A stretch of DNA of 9,426 nt from DAOUGC01 sp034429695 (GTDB lineage Bacteria; Chloroflexota; Anaerolineae; Anaerolineales; Anaerolineaceae), in NCBI GenBank assembly GCA_034429695.1, contig DAOUGC010000190.1:1-9426 (forward strand). The letters run 5' to 3'. Shown piece by piece: positions 1 through 5,715 of the stretch (its first letter is position 1; every line of letters starts with the position of its first letter). The notes below the pieces were generated by a model, which saw only the letters and a program-made list of their open reading frames with translations, was not told where the DNA came from and made no database searches. Made by a program: the position numbers and the translations under genes.

Positions 1-3
1 GTA

Positions 4-33
4 GGGCGGAGCGCCCGTTTCACCGGCGCGGTG
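4..33. repeat. Two tandem mini-hairpins
   Basis: Two short perfect inverted repeats lie side by side. GGGCG (4-8) pairs with CGCCC (12-16) around GAG, and CACCG (21-25) pairs with CGGTG (29-33) around GCG, with GTTT between them. The first, followed by GTTT, could be the end of a weak terminator of a gene left of the window. The T-run is too short to be convincing. No gene is seen between 1 and 195. Confidence 0.35.
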
Positions 34-102
34 TCCTTCCAATCCGCCGTTTTCCCCGCCCCCAGAAAAACCGCAAATTTCACACCGAATCCATCCAATA
101 AA

Positions 103-137
103 TTGACTATTGCGATTCCAAAAAAACATAGTAGAAT
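103..137 (+). promoter_or_regulatory. Possible ssb promoter
   Basis: This AT-rich stretch stands out from the GC-rich surroundings. TAGAAT (132-137) is a reasonable -10, with TTGCGA (110-115) 16 bases upstream as a -35. A better -35 match, TTGACT (103-108), is 23 bases away, which is too far for this -10. The predicted leader to the ssb ATG is about 50 nt. The assignment rests on consensus matching alone. Confidence 0.45.
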
Positions 138-180
138 ATATGTACAATTTATTCTGCCACTTGAAGCGTTTTTGAAGACT

Positions 181-187
181 GAAGGAG
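181..187 (+). promoter_or_regulatory. Shine-Dalgarno fixing the ssb start
   Basis: GAAGGAG ends eight bases before ATG 196. The reading frame stays open upstream to about position 31, but that stretch has no SSB-like residues. This site and the start of the OB-fold together fix ATG 196 as the start. Confidence 0.85.
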
Positions 188-195
188 ATTCCCCC

Positions 196-612
196 ATGTA
201 CCACACTTTAATAATCGTCGGCAATGTCGGACGCGATCCGGAGATGCGCTATACCCCTTCGGGTCAGGCAGTCACGTCGTTTTCGGTTGCCACCAGCCGC
301 AGTTACAACAACGCCAGCGGCCAGAAGGTTGACGAAACCGTCTGGTTTAAAATCACAGCCTGGGGCAAACTGGCTGAAACCTGCAACAACTACATCAAAA
401 AAGGCACCAAGGTGTTGATCGAAGGCCGCCTGGTTCCGGGCGAAAACGGCGGTCCGCGCATCTGGACCCGCCCCGACGGCACTGCTGGCGCATCCTTTGA
501 AGTCACCGCCAACACGGTGCGCTTCCTCTCCAGCCGCCAGGAAAGCGGCGGTGGCGGTGGCGCTGAAGAATCCTACGCTGCCCCCATGGCGGACGAAGAG
601 ATCCCCTTCTAG
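196..612 (+). CDS. ssb: Single-stranded DNA-binding protein SSB
   Basis: The 138-residue protein coats single-stranded DNA in replication, recombination and repair and recruits partner proteins. Residues 1-112 form the OB-fold, with SSB-typical stretches: LIIVGNVGRDPEMRYTPSGQ near the N-terminus, then TVWFKITAWGKLAE and NNYIKKGTKVLIEGRL. A short Gly-rich linker (about 117-123) leads to the acidic tip DEEIPF, the usual partner-docking peptide of bacterial SSBs. The protein is shorter than the 178-residue E. coli form because the linker is short. It is first in a tight cluster with the DUF3467 and translin-family genes. The start is set by GAAGGAG eight bases upstream. The family call is certain. 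Whether this is the only SSB of the organism cannot be told here. Confidence 0.97.
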   Translation: MYHTLIIVGNVGRDPEMRYTPSGQAVTSFSVATSRSYNNASGQKVDETVWFKITAWGKLAETCNNYIKKGTKVLIEGRLVPGENGGPRIWTRPDGTAGASFEVTANTVRFLSSRQESGGGGGAEESYAAPMADEEIPF

Positions 613-618
613 ACTGCC

Positions 619-939
619 ATGACCACTCCCAAACCCAACGGACCCAAAGTGGAAGTCCCCGCCGATCTGGAGGCGCAGTACTCCAATCTGGTGGTCATCA
701 GCCACACCCCCGCAGAACTGGTGATGGATTTTGCCCGCCTGCTGCCCGGCCAGCCCGCCGCCAAGGTGGTCTCGCGCCTGCTCATGTCGCCATCCGGCGC
801 CAAAATGCTCTTCCGCGCGCTGGGTGAAAACCTGGCCCGCTACGAGGCAGCCTTTGGAGCCATCCCCGTACCGCATGAGTCCGGCCTGGCAAATGACCTG
901 TTCCGCACCATTCACCCGCCGGACAAACCCGAGGAGTAA
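619..939 (+). CDS. DUF3467 domain protein
   Basis: This small 106-residue protein of unknown function matches the DUF3467 pattern as I remember it: the N-terminal YSNLVVISHTPAELVMDFAR, then a central RLLMSPSGAKMLFRALGENLARYEAAFG. There is no signal peptide or membrane segment, so it should be cytoplasmic. It starts seven bases after the ssb stop with no clear Shine-Dalgarno of its own (only GAAGAG about 18 bases upstream), which suggests translation coupled to ssb. The downstream translin-family gene begins two bases after its stop. The context suggests a nucleic-acid-related role, but that is inference only. No catalytic motif is visible. Confidence 0.85.
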   Translation: MTTPKPNGPKVEVPADLEAQYSNLVVISHTPAELVMDFARLLPGQPAAKVVSRLLMSPSGAKMLFRALGENLARYEAAFGAIPVPHESGLANDLFRTIHPPDKPEE

Positions 940-941
940 GC

Positions 942-1583
942 ATGGCTGACCTGGAGCACATCGCAGAGCAAGCCCACGCCTCGTTTGAAGCCCGCACCCA
1001 GGCGCGCGACCAAGCCCTGGTCACCGCGCGCCAGATCACGCGCCATTCGGCTTACGCCATTCGCGCCATCCATCGCGAAGAGTGGGACCTTGCCGACGAT
1101 CACATCGCCCAGGCGCGTCAGATGGTGGACGACCTCGTCCATAATCTGAAACCCCACCCCGACCTGTATTACGCGGGTTACACCCAGGATGCGATCAAGG
1201 AATTTGCCGAGGCATCCCTGGTGCGCGCCATGGTGGCAAACCACCCCCTGCCAGACCCGGCCGATCTGCGCCTTGAGATGAACACCTACCTCAATGGACT
1301 GGCTGAGACGGTGGGTGAACTGCGCCGCCGTTGTCTCGACATTCTGCGCATGGGCTATTCACAGGAAGCCGGACGGTTGCTGTCCAGCATGGACGAGATC
1401 TACGCCATCCTGGTCACCATGGATTACCCCGATGCGATCACCAACGGCTTGCGCCGTCAGACCGACCTGGTGCGTGGCATTCTGGAACGCACCCGCGCTG
1501 ATCTGACCATCAGCCTGCGCGAAGACGAGCTTAAACAAAAGCTGGATGAACTTTCCAGCCGGTTGGACGGCACCAATCAGTAA
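942..1583 (+). CDS. Translin/TRAX-family protein
   Basis: The 213-residue, all-helical protein resembles the translin family (COG2178 type in prokaryotes). Family hallmarks are an N-terminal helix with RQITRHSAYAIRAIH (about 30-44), a central TYLNGLAETVGELRRRCLD (115-133) matching the YL.G...L.GEL.R block, and DEIYAILVTMDYPDAITNGL (151-170). It also has a helix KEFAEA (86-91) that lines up by eye with QEYVEA of human TRAX, the catalytic partner in the C3PO RNase. Its glutamates 87 and 90 may therefore be metal ligands. The C-terminal tail (from about 187) is charged and probably coiled-coil. GAGGAG at 931-936 ribosome-binds the ATG five bases downstream and overlaps the end of the DUF3467 gene, so the two are almost certainly cotranscribed. 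Known family members bind single-stranded DNA or RNA. The activity here is unproven. Confidence 0.85.
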   Translation: MADLEHIAEQAHASFEARTQARDQALVTARQITRHSAYAIRAIHREEWDLADDHIAQARQMVDDLVHNLKPHPDLYYAGYTQDAIKEFAEASLVRAMVANHPLPDPADLRLEMNTYLNGLAETVGELRRRCLDILRMGYSQEAGRLLSSMDEIYAILVTMDYPDAITNGLRRQTDLVRGILERTRADLTISLREDELKQKLDELSSRLDGTNQ

Positions 1584-1617
1584 CCGGCGCGCCGAAAATA
1601 CATTTGTACCCTTACCG

Positions 1618-1678
1618 CAGAGGGACGCCTCACGCACGGCGCGCATCAACCGCCATGCCAGCGCCCTCTGTCTTTTAT
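1618..1678 (+). terminator. Possible terminator or attenuator after the translin gene
   Basis: CAGAGGG (1618-1624) pairs with CCCTCTG (1664-1670). After a bulged A, CGC (1626-1628) pairs with GCG (1661-1663), giving a stem of ten pairs. TCTTTTAT follows at once. The 32-base loop is long for an intrinsic terminator, so this could instead be an attenuator ahead of the Cas4-like pair. The 113-base gap (1584-1696) also holds the 10-base palindrome CGGCGCGCCG at 1585-1594 and otherwise nothing recognised. Confidence 0.45.
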
Positions 1679-1696
1679 AACCGTGGAAGTGCCTTG

Positions 1697-1939
1697 ATGC
1701 GCGTGATACGAGCCTCTGAAATTGGCGCCTACGCCTACTGCCGCAAAGCCTGGTGGCATCGCCTGCAGGGTGTGCAATCAGAAAACCAGACCGAAATGGA
1801 CGCCGGCACGGCTTACCATGCAGGCCACGGCGGGCAGGTGGTGATGGCCGGATTGCTGCGTTTTGTCGCCTGGCTGGCTCTGCTTGCCGCGCTGGCATTC
1901 ATCGCTGCAGCCGTCACCCGCATGGCGCTGGGAGCCTGA
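1697..1939 (+). CDS. N-terminal half of a split Cas4-like nuclease
   Basis: The 80-residue protein begins like a Cas4/Dna2-type PD-(D/E)XK nuclease: IRASEIGAYAYCRKAWWHRL, with Cys15 in the place of the first Fe-S ligand, then GTAYH (37-41), matching the GxxxH motif with His41 as a metal-site residue. It then turns into a hydrophobic helix (about 52-75) and stops. It therefore lacks the catalytic Asp, ExK and the three C-terminal cysteines, all of which are in the next gene. The predicted topology is N-terminus in the cytoplasm, one membrane pass, short tail. The start ATG 1697 is supported by GGAAG (1685-1689) seven bases upstream. The frame is open back to 1604, but that stretch looks non-coding. 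The stop is one base before the GTG of the second half. Alone it cannot be an active nuclease. See the finding on the pair. Confidence 0.72.
   Translation: MRVIRASEIGAYAYCRKAWWHRLQGVQSENQTEMDAGTAYHAGHGGQVVMAGLLRFVAWLALLAALAFIAAAVTRMALGA
1930..1934 (+). promoter_or_regulatory. Shine-Dalgarno for the second Cas4-like half
   Basis: GGGAG lies inside the last codons of the first half, six bases ahead of GTG 1941. It supports a genuine separate start coupled to termination of the first half, rather than a random frameshift. Confidence 0.6.
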
Positions 1940-1940
1940 C

Positions 1941-2459
1941 GTGGAATTTCTCATCCCTGCCCTGCTATTGCTGGTTGGCGGCATACTGCTGATGATCATG
2001 GCAAACCGCCGCCGCGCACAGGCCGGCCTGCCCCCCGGACGCGTGGTCTATGCCGATACCGGTGCATGGCGTGCCCTCTCCAAACCCCTGTTTGACTCCA
2101 CCACCGGCCTGACCGGCAAACCCGATTACGTCGTGGAAACCCCTGAAGGCATGATCCCGGTTGAAGTCAAGAGCGCCTATGCCCCCGCGCAGCCGTACTA
2201 CAGCCACCGCCTGCAACTGGCGGCTTATTGCCTGTTGTTGCAGCGCACCACCGGTCAGCGCCCGGCGCACGGCATCCTCAAATATCGCAACCGCGCCTTT
2301 GAAGTGCCGTACACCGCCGAACTGGAACAGGATGTGCTGCGCATCCTGACTGAAATGCGCCAGGTGGAACGCCGCGGCAGCGCTGGGCGCTCGCACGAAG
2401 ACCCCGCCCGCTGTCAGCATTGCGGTTATCGTTCAACCTGTGATGAGCGACTGGATTAA
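1941..2459 (+). CDS. C-terminal half of a split, membrane-anchored Cas4-like nuclease
   Basis: From GTG 1941 this gives 172 residues. An N-terminal hydrophobic helix (about 3-20) is followed by RRR (23-25), so the rest should be cytoplasmic. The nuclease part carries GKPDYVV (59-65, catalytic Asp62), PVEVKS (73-78, Glu75 and Lys77 of the ExK motif), QLAAY (92-96, the QxxxY helix) and the cluster CQHCGYRSTC (Cys158, 161, 167), which is three of the four [4Fe-4S] ligands of Cas4/AddB-type nucleases. The fourth cysteine and the GxxxH histidine are missing here but present in the preceding gene. By family knowledge such enzymes cut or resect DNA ends, either in CRISPR adaptation or in repair. No cas1, cas2 or array is nearby, so this is a stand-alone homologue. 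A nuclease that works without the first half cannot be excluded. Confidence 0.8.
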   Translation: MEFLIPALLLLVGGILLMIMANRRRAQAGLPPGRVVYADTGAWRALSKPLFDSTTGLTGKPDYVVETPEGMIPVEVKSAYAPAQPYYSHRLQLAAYCLLLQRTTGQRPAHGILKYRNRAFEVPYTAELEQDVLRILTEMRQVERRGSAGRSHEDPARCQHCGYRSTCDERLD

Positions 2460-2477
2460 CCGGTGTTTTCAGACCGG
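2460..2477. repeat. Inverted repeat next to the nadK promoter
   Basis: CCGGT (2460-2464) and ACCGG (2473-2477) flank an eight-base spacer. The repeat occupies the -35 region just upstream of the extended -10 at 2479. It could be an operator, or a very weak hairpin ending the Cas4-like transcript. It has no T-run of its own. Confidence 0.3.
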
Positions 2478-2478
2478 C

Positions 2479-2487
2479 TGATATAAT
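2479..2487 (+). promoter_or_regulatory. Extended -10 promoter of nadK
   Basis: TGATATAAT is a perfect TGnTATAAT extended -10. No good -35 is seen, as is common for this class. Transcription should start near 2494-2495, one or two bases before ATG 2496, so the message is predicted to be leaderless or nearly so. Confidence 0.75.
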
Positions 2488-2495
2488 TATTGTCA

Positions 2496-3368
2496 ATGAA
2501 CCGACCGATCGCCAACCCACGCATCGCCATCGCCTATCACCCCGCCCTGCCGCTGGCACAGCCAGAAGCACAGGCGGTGGCTGCGCATCTGCGCACATTG
2601 GGCATTGAAGCCCTGCTGTGCGATTCGGTTTACCACCCACACCTGCGGGAAAGCCTCGAAGCCGGTGAATGTGACGTGTTAATTGCCCTCGGCGGTGACG
2701 GAACCATGTTGCGCGCTGGCCGCCTGGTGGCGCCTTTCGACGTGCCCGTGCTTGGCATTAACGCCGGCAGCTTTGGCTTCCTCACCGAACTGGGCCGCGG
2801 TGGTTGGGCGGATGCCCTGCCTCTGCTGCTGGCAGGCAACTACCGTCTGGAACGCCGCATGATGCTGCGTTGCGAACTGCTGCGCGCAGAAAAGGTGCTC
2901 GAAACCTGGGATGTGTTGAACGAGGTGGTGGTATGCCGCGGGCGCGATGTGCGCCCCATCCAGGTCTCCGCATCAGTGGACGGCCTGCCCATGACCACCT
3001 ACATCGCCGATGGATTAATCGTATCCACCGCCACCGGCTCCACAGCCTATGCCCTGGCTGCCGGTGGGCCAATCATGCCGCCCGAGCTGCGCAACCTGTT
3101 AATCATCCCGGTTGCACCGCATCTGTCCCTCAGCCGCGCCATCATCCTGTCTGAAGGTGTACAGGTGGATCTGGCCGTGCATACCAAACATGAAGCGGTG
3201 GTCTCGGCTGATGGGCACAACCCGCTGGCACTGGAAAACGACGACATTGTCAGGGTTTACGCCGGAACCCACGGCGTTTCCTTTATCCGTTTTAAAGATC
3301 AGAGCGACTTTTACCGTAATTTGACCAAATATATGGAACATAACCCTTCTGCAAGAGATGAAGCATGA
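2496..3368 (+). CDS. nadK: NAD kinase (ATP/polyphosphate-NAD kinase)
   Basis: This cytoplasmic enzyme makes NADP by phosphorylating NAD. The 290 residues match the family's usual length. It shows the nucleotide-binding GGDGTML (66-72), LGINAGSFGFLTE (86-98), the NE pair in VLNEVVV (142-143), and the DGLIVSTATGSTAYALAAGGPI block (172-193) that carries NAD contacts and the GSTAY signature. A TTG at 2490 is in frame, but ATG 2496 is preferred because the promoter would start RNA at about 2494 and no Shine-Dalgarno is present. The stop codon overlaps the next ATG (ATGA at 3365-3368), so the gene heads an operon with the B-box protein and recN. nadK is also adjacent to recN in E. coli, which fits this neighbourhood. 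Confidence 0.96.
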   Translation: MNRPIANPRIAIAYHPALPLAQPEAQAVAAHLRTLGIEALLCDSVYHPHLRESLEAGECDVLIALGGDGTMLRAGRLVAPFDVPVLGINAGSFGFLTELGRGGWADALPLLLAGNYRLERRMMLRCELLRAEKVLETWDVLNEVVVCRGRDVRPIQVSASVDGLPMTTYIADGLIVSTATGSTAYALAAGGPIMPPELRNLLIIPVAPHLSLSRAIILSEGVQVDLAVHTKHEAVVSADGHNPLALENDDIVRVYAGTHGVSFIRFKDQSDFYRNLTKYMEHNPSARDEA

Positions 3369-3901
3369 GCGAACAATATCCAACCCCCACACCTGCCTCC
3401 ACTGACACCCCGTCCGCCACGGTGTGCGTCAACCACCCCGGGCGCACCACCATGCTGCGCTGCAACCGCTGTGGCGACCCAATCTGCCCTGAATGCGCCG
3501 TGTTAACCCCCACCGGGTACCGCTGCAAAAAGTGTGTGCGCGGGCTGCAGCGTAATTTTGAAACCGCCCGCTGGTGGGATTATCCCCTTGCCATCCTCAC
3601 CGCCGGGGTGCTCTCCGGCGTGGGCAGCCTGATCGTCGGCATGATCGGCTTTTTCACCATCTTCCTGGCGCCCATTGCCGGTATGATCATTGCCGAGGGC
3701 GTGCGCTGGGTGATCCGCAAGCGCAGATCAAAGACGCTGTTCATCGTCGCCACCGTTGCTGCTGTGGCTGGTGCGCTGCCGCTGTTGTTGCTGCGCCTGC
3801 TGGGCGGCAGCCTGATCGGCGTGCTGTGGCCCGCCATTTACACCTTCCTGATCGCCAGCACGGTGTACTACCGGCTGAGCGGCATTCAAATCGGCAGATA
3901 A
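3365..3901 (+). CDS. B-box-type zinc-finger membrane protein
   Basis: The 178-residue protein has a Thr/Pro-rich start (about 5-19), then a B-box-like zinc finger: C21-x2-H24, C33-x2-C36, C41-x2-C44 and C54-x2-C57, enough for two zinc ions. From about residue 73 it is hydrophobic, with probable membrane helices at 74-95 and 97-117, then RKRR (118-121), then 124-146 and 149-168. The finger is likely cytoplasmic. The gene overlaps the nadK stop by four bases and ends ten bases before recN, so it is cotranscribed with both. I recognise the domain type but know no function for the protein. A link to redox or DNA repair is suggested only by position. Confidence 0.8.
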   Translation: MSEQYPTPTPASTDTPSATVCVNHPGRTTMLRCNRCGDPICPECAVLTPTGYRCKKCVRGLQRNFETARWWDYPLAILTAGVLSGVGSLIVGMIGFFTIFLAPIAGMIIAEGVRWVIRKRRSKTLFIVATVAAVAGALPLLLLRLLGGSLIGVLWPAIYTFLIASTVYYRLSGIQIGR

Positions 3902-3911
3902 AGGCAGGCGT

Positions 3912-5654
3912 ATGCTGACCGAACTCCGCATAGAAAACTTCGCCATCATCCAGCAACTAGAGCTGCGCCCGGGTAAGGGCTTGATCACCTTTACCGGTGA
4001 AACCGGCGCTGGCAAGTCCATCCTGCTGGATGCCCTGGTGTGCGTGGTGGGCGGCAAAACCGACCCCACCATGATCCGCGCCGGTGCTGATCGCGCCATG
4101 GTGGAGGCCACCTTCACCATTCCGGATGCCAGCCGTCAGGTTGTCACCGACCTGCTGAAAGCCGAAGACCTGCTGGACGATGAAAACACGGTCACCCTGG
4201 GGCGCGAGCTGCGCAAAGAGGGCCGCAGCGTGGCGCGTGTCAACGGACGCAGCGTGGCGGTTTCCCTGCTTAAGGACCTCGGCGCGTACCTGGTGGATAT
4301 TCATGGGCAGTCGGAGCATCTCTCGCTGCTCAACGTGCGTCAACATGTGCGCCTGTTGGACCGCTTTGCCGCTGATACGGGCCTGTTGGATGCCTGGCAT
4401 AAAACCCATCGTGAACTGCTTGACGTGCGCCGTCAACTGGCCGCTGTGCGTCAGACCGAGACCGACGCCGCCCGCCGCACCGACTTCCTCACCTTCCAGG
4501 TGCAGGAGATCGAAAGCGCCCACCTGCAAACCGATGAGGAAGAGGAACTGCGCCGCGAACGCGACCGGCTGGCCAACGCCGAGAGCCTGGCTGACCTGGC
4601 GCAGCAAACGCTGTCGCTGCTCGACGAGGGTTCAGGTGAAGTCCCCGCCATTTCCGACCTGCTGGGTCAGGTGGTGGACGCACTCAGCTCGCTCAGCCGC
4701 ATTGACCGCTCGCTTGAGCCCATGCAGCAGCAGGCAGAAGGCGTGATGGACAACATTGACGATATCGTGCGCACCCTGCGCCTGTATCAGGAACAGATCG
4801 AGTTCAACCCGCGCCGTCTGGAACAGGTGGAGGACCGCCTGGATCTGATCAACAACCTCAAACGCAAGTACGGCGGCAGTATTGAAGCCGTGCTCACCTT
4901 TGAGCGCGAAGCCCGCGCCCAGCTTGACGCCATCACCCATGCCGGTGAACGCATTGCCGAGCTGGAGGAGAGCGAAAACGCGCTGCTGGCGCAGCTTGCC
5001 GGTCACGGTATGCGGCTTTCAGAAGCACGCAAACAGGCTGCCGGCGAACTGGCACGCGGCGTCGAGACCGAACTGACCGACCTGTCCATGTCTGGCGCGC
5101 GCTTCCATGTGGACATGCAGTACCGTCCCGACGAACATGGCATCACCCTGCCGGATGGCAGTCGGATTGGCTTTGATGAGTGGGGGCTGGACCAGGTGGA
5201 GTTCCTGATCGCGCCCAACCCTGGCGAAGGGCTTAAACCACTGGTCAAGATCGCATCCGGCGGCGAGACCTCGCGCCTGATGCTGGCGCTCAAAAATGTG
5301 CTTGCCCGCGCCGACGAAGTGCCCACCCTGGTGTTTGACGAGATCGATCAGGGTATTGGCGGGCGCGTTGGCGGCGTGATCGGCGAAAAGCTGTGGCAGC
5401 TTGGGCGCAGCCATCAGGTACTGTGCGTCACCCATCTTCCACAACTGGCTGCCTTTGGCGATCAGCATTTCCGCGTGCAAAAACACGTTCAGGATGGCCG
5501 CACCACCACACGCGTGGAATCATTAAGTGGCGCCGTGCGTCTGGACGAGCTGGCACAGATGCTGGGCAACCTGACCGATGCCAACCGCAGCGCCGCCCAG
5601 GAGACGCTCAACTGGGCACGCAGCCGCGCCGAATCTCTGGCAAATCGTTCATGA
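3912..5654 (+). CDS. recN: DNA repair protein RecN (SMC-like ATPase)
   Basis: The 580-residue protein is an SMC-family ATPase that acts early at double-strand breaks and helps recombinational repair in the cytoplasm. Walker A GETGAGKS is at 29-36. LVDIHGQSEHLSLL follows in the N-terminal head. A long coiled-coil middle (roughly 155-370) is rich in Glu, Arg and Leu. The C-terminal head has the ABC signature KIASGGETSRLMLALK, Walker B TLVFDEIDQGIGG and the switch region QVLCVTHLPQLAAF. The length is close to the 553 residues of E. coli RecN. ATG 3912 follows AGGCAGG (3902-3908), and its first residues MLTELRIENFAII match the family start. It is last in the nadK operon. No SOS-type operator was recognised. 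Its TGA stop doubles as part of the next promoter. Confidence 0.98.
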   Translation: MLTELRIENFAIIQQLELRPGKGLITFTGETGAGKSILLDALVCVVGGKTDPTMIRAGADRAMVEATFTIPDASRQVVTDLLKAEDLLDDENTVTLGRELRKEGRSVARVNGRSVAVSLLKDLGAYLVDIHGQSEHLSLLNVRQHVRLLDRFAADTGLLDAWHKTHRELLDVRRQLAAVRQTETDAARRTDFLTFQVQEIESAHLQTDEEEELRRERDRLANAESLADLAQQTLSLLDEGSGEVPAISDLLGQVVDALSSLSRIDRSLEPMQQQAEGVMDNIDDIVRTLRLYQEQIEFNPRRLEQVEDRLDLINNLKRKYGGSIEAVLTFEREARAQLDAITHAGERIAELEESENALLAQLAGHGMRLSEARKQAAGELARGVETELTDLSMSGARFHVDMQYRPDEHGITLPDGSRIGFDEWGLDQVEFLIAPNPGEGLKPLVKIASGGETSRLMLALKNVLARADEVPTLVFDEIDQGIGGRVGGVIGEKLWQLGRSHQVLCVTHLPQLAAFGDQHFRVQKHVQDGRTTTRVESLSGAVRLDELAQMLGNLTDANRSAAQETLNWARSRAESLANRS

Positions 5655-5660
5655 TATAAT
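5652..5660 (+). promoter_or_regulatory. Extended -10 promoter overlapping the recN stop
   Basis: The same nine bases as at the nadK promoter, TGATATAAT, occur here. The TGA is also the recN stop codon. Transcription should begin near 5667, leaving a leader of about 49 nt before the LysM-protein ATG at 5716. No convincing -35 is seen in the recN coding sequence upstream. Confidence 0.7.
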
Positions 5661-5715
5661 TTTCAAACCGCCTGCCCAGGGTTTCCACTTTCAGGGTTGG
5701 CGCCTGGTTCAACTT

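Noticed and set aside
31..195. N-terminal extension of SSB
   Set aside because: The frame is open, but the extra residues are not SSB-like. The promoter and the GAAGGAG site lie inside this stretch.
208..915. Long reverse-strand ORF of 235 codons opposite ssb and the DUF3467 gene
   Set aside because: It lies opposite two well-recognised genes, has no family resemblance and is rich in Gly/Ala/His, as expected for the complement of GC-rich coding DNA.
1863..1940. Earlier start of the second Cas4-like half
   Set aside because: The extra residues are Trp/Pro/Ser-rich and come from reading the first half out of frame. GTG 1941 begins exactly at the membrane helix.
1697..2459. The Cas4-like pair as a pseudogene broken by a simple frameshift
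   Set aside because: Each piece has its own start with a plausible Shine-Dalgarno, its own membrane helix at the break and no lost motif. A random frameshift rarely leaves two matching helices. It is not fully excluded, so it is kept as the main alternative.
1584..2495. CRISPR array near the Cas4-like genes
   Set aside because: No regularly spaced direct repeats are seen in the gaps or anywhere else in the window, and no cas1, cas2 or effector gene is present.
3957..4607. Reverse-strand ORF of 216 codons inside recN
   Set aside because: It is opposite the RecN Walker A and coiled-coil coding region and shows no recognisable domain.
5578..5715. Earlier start of the LysM protein
   Set aside because: It would lie within recN and place a non-signal stretch ahead of a clear signal peptide starting MKKIW.
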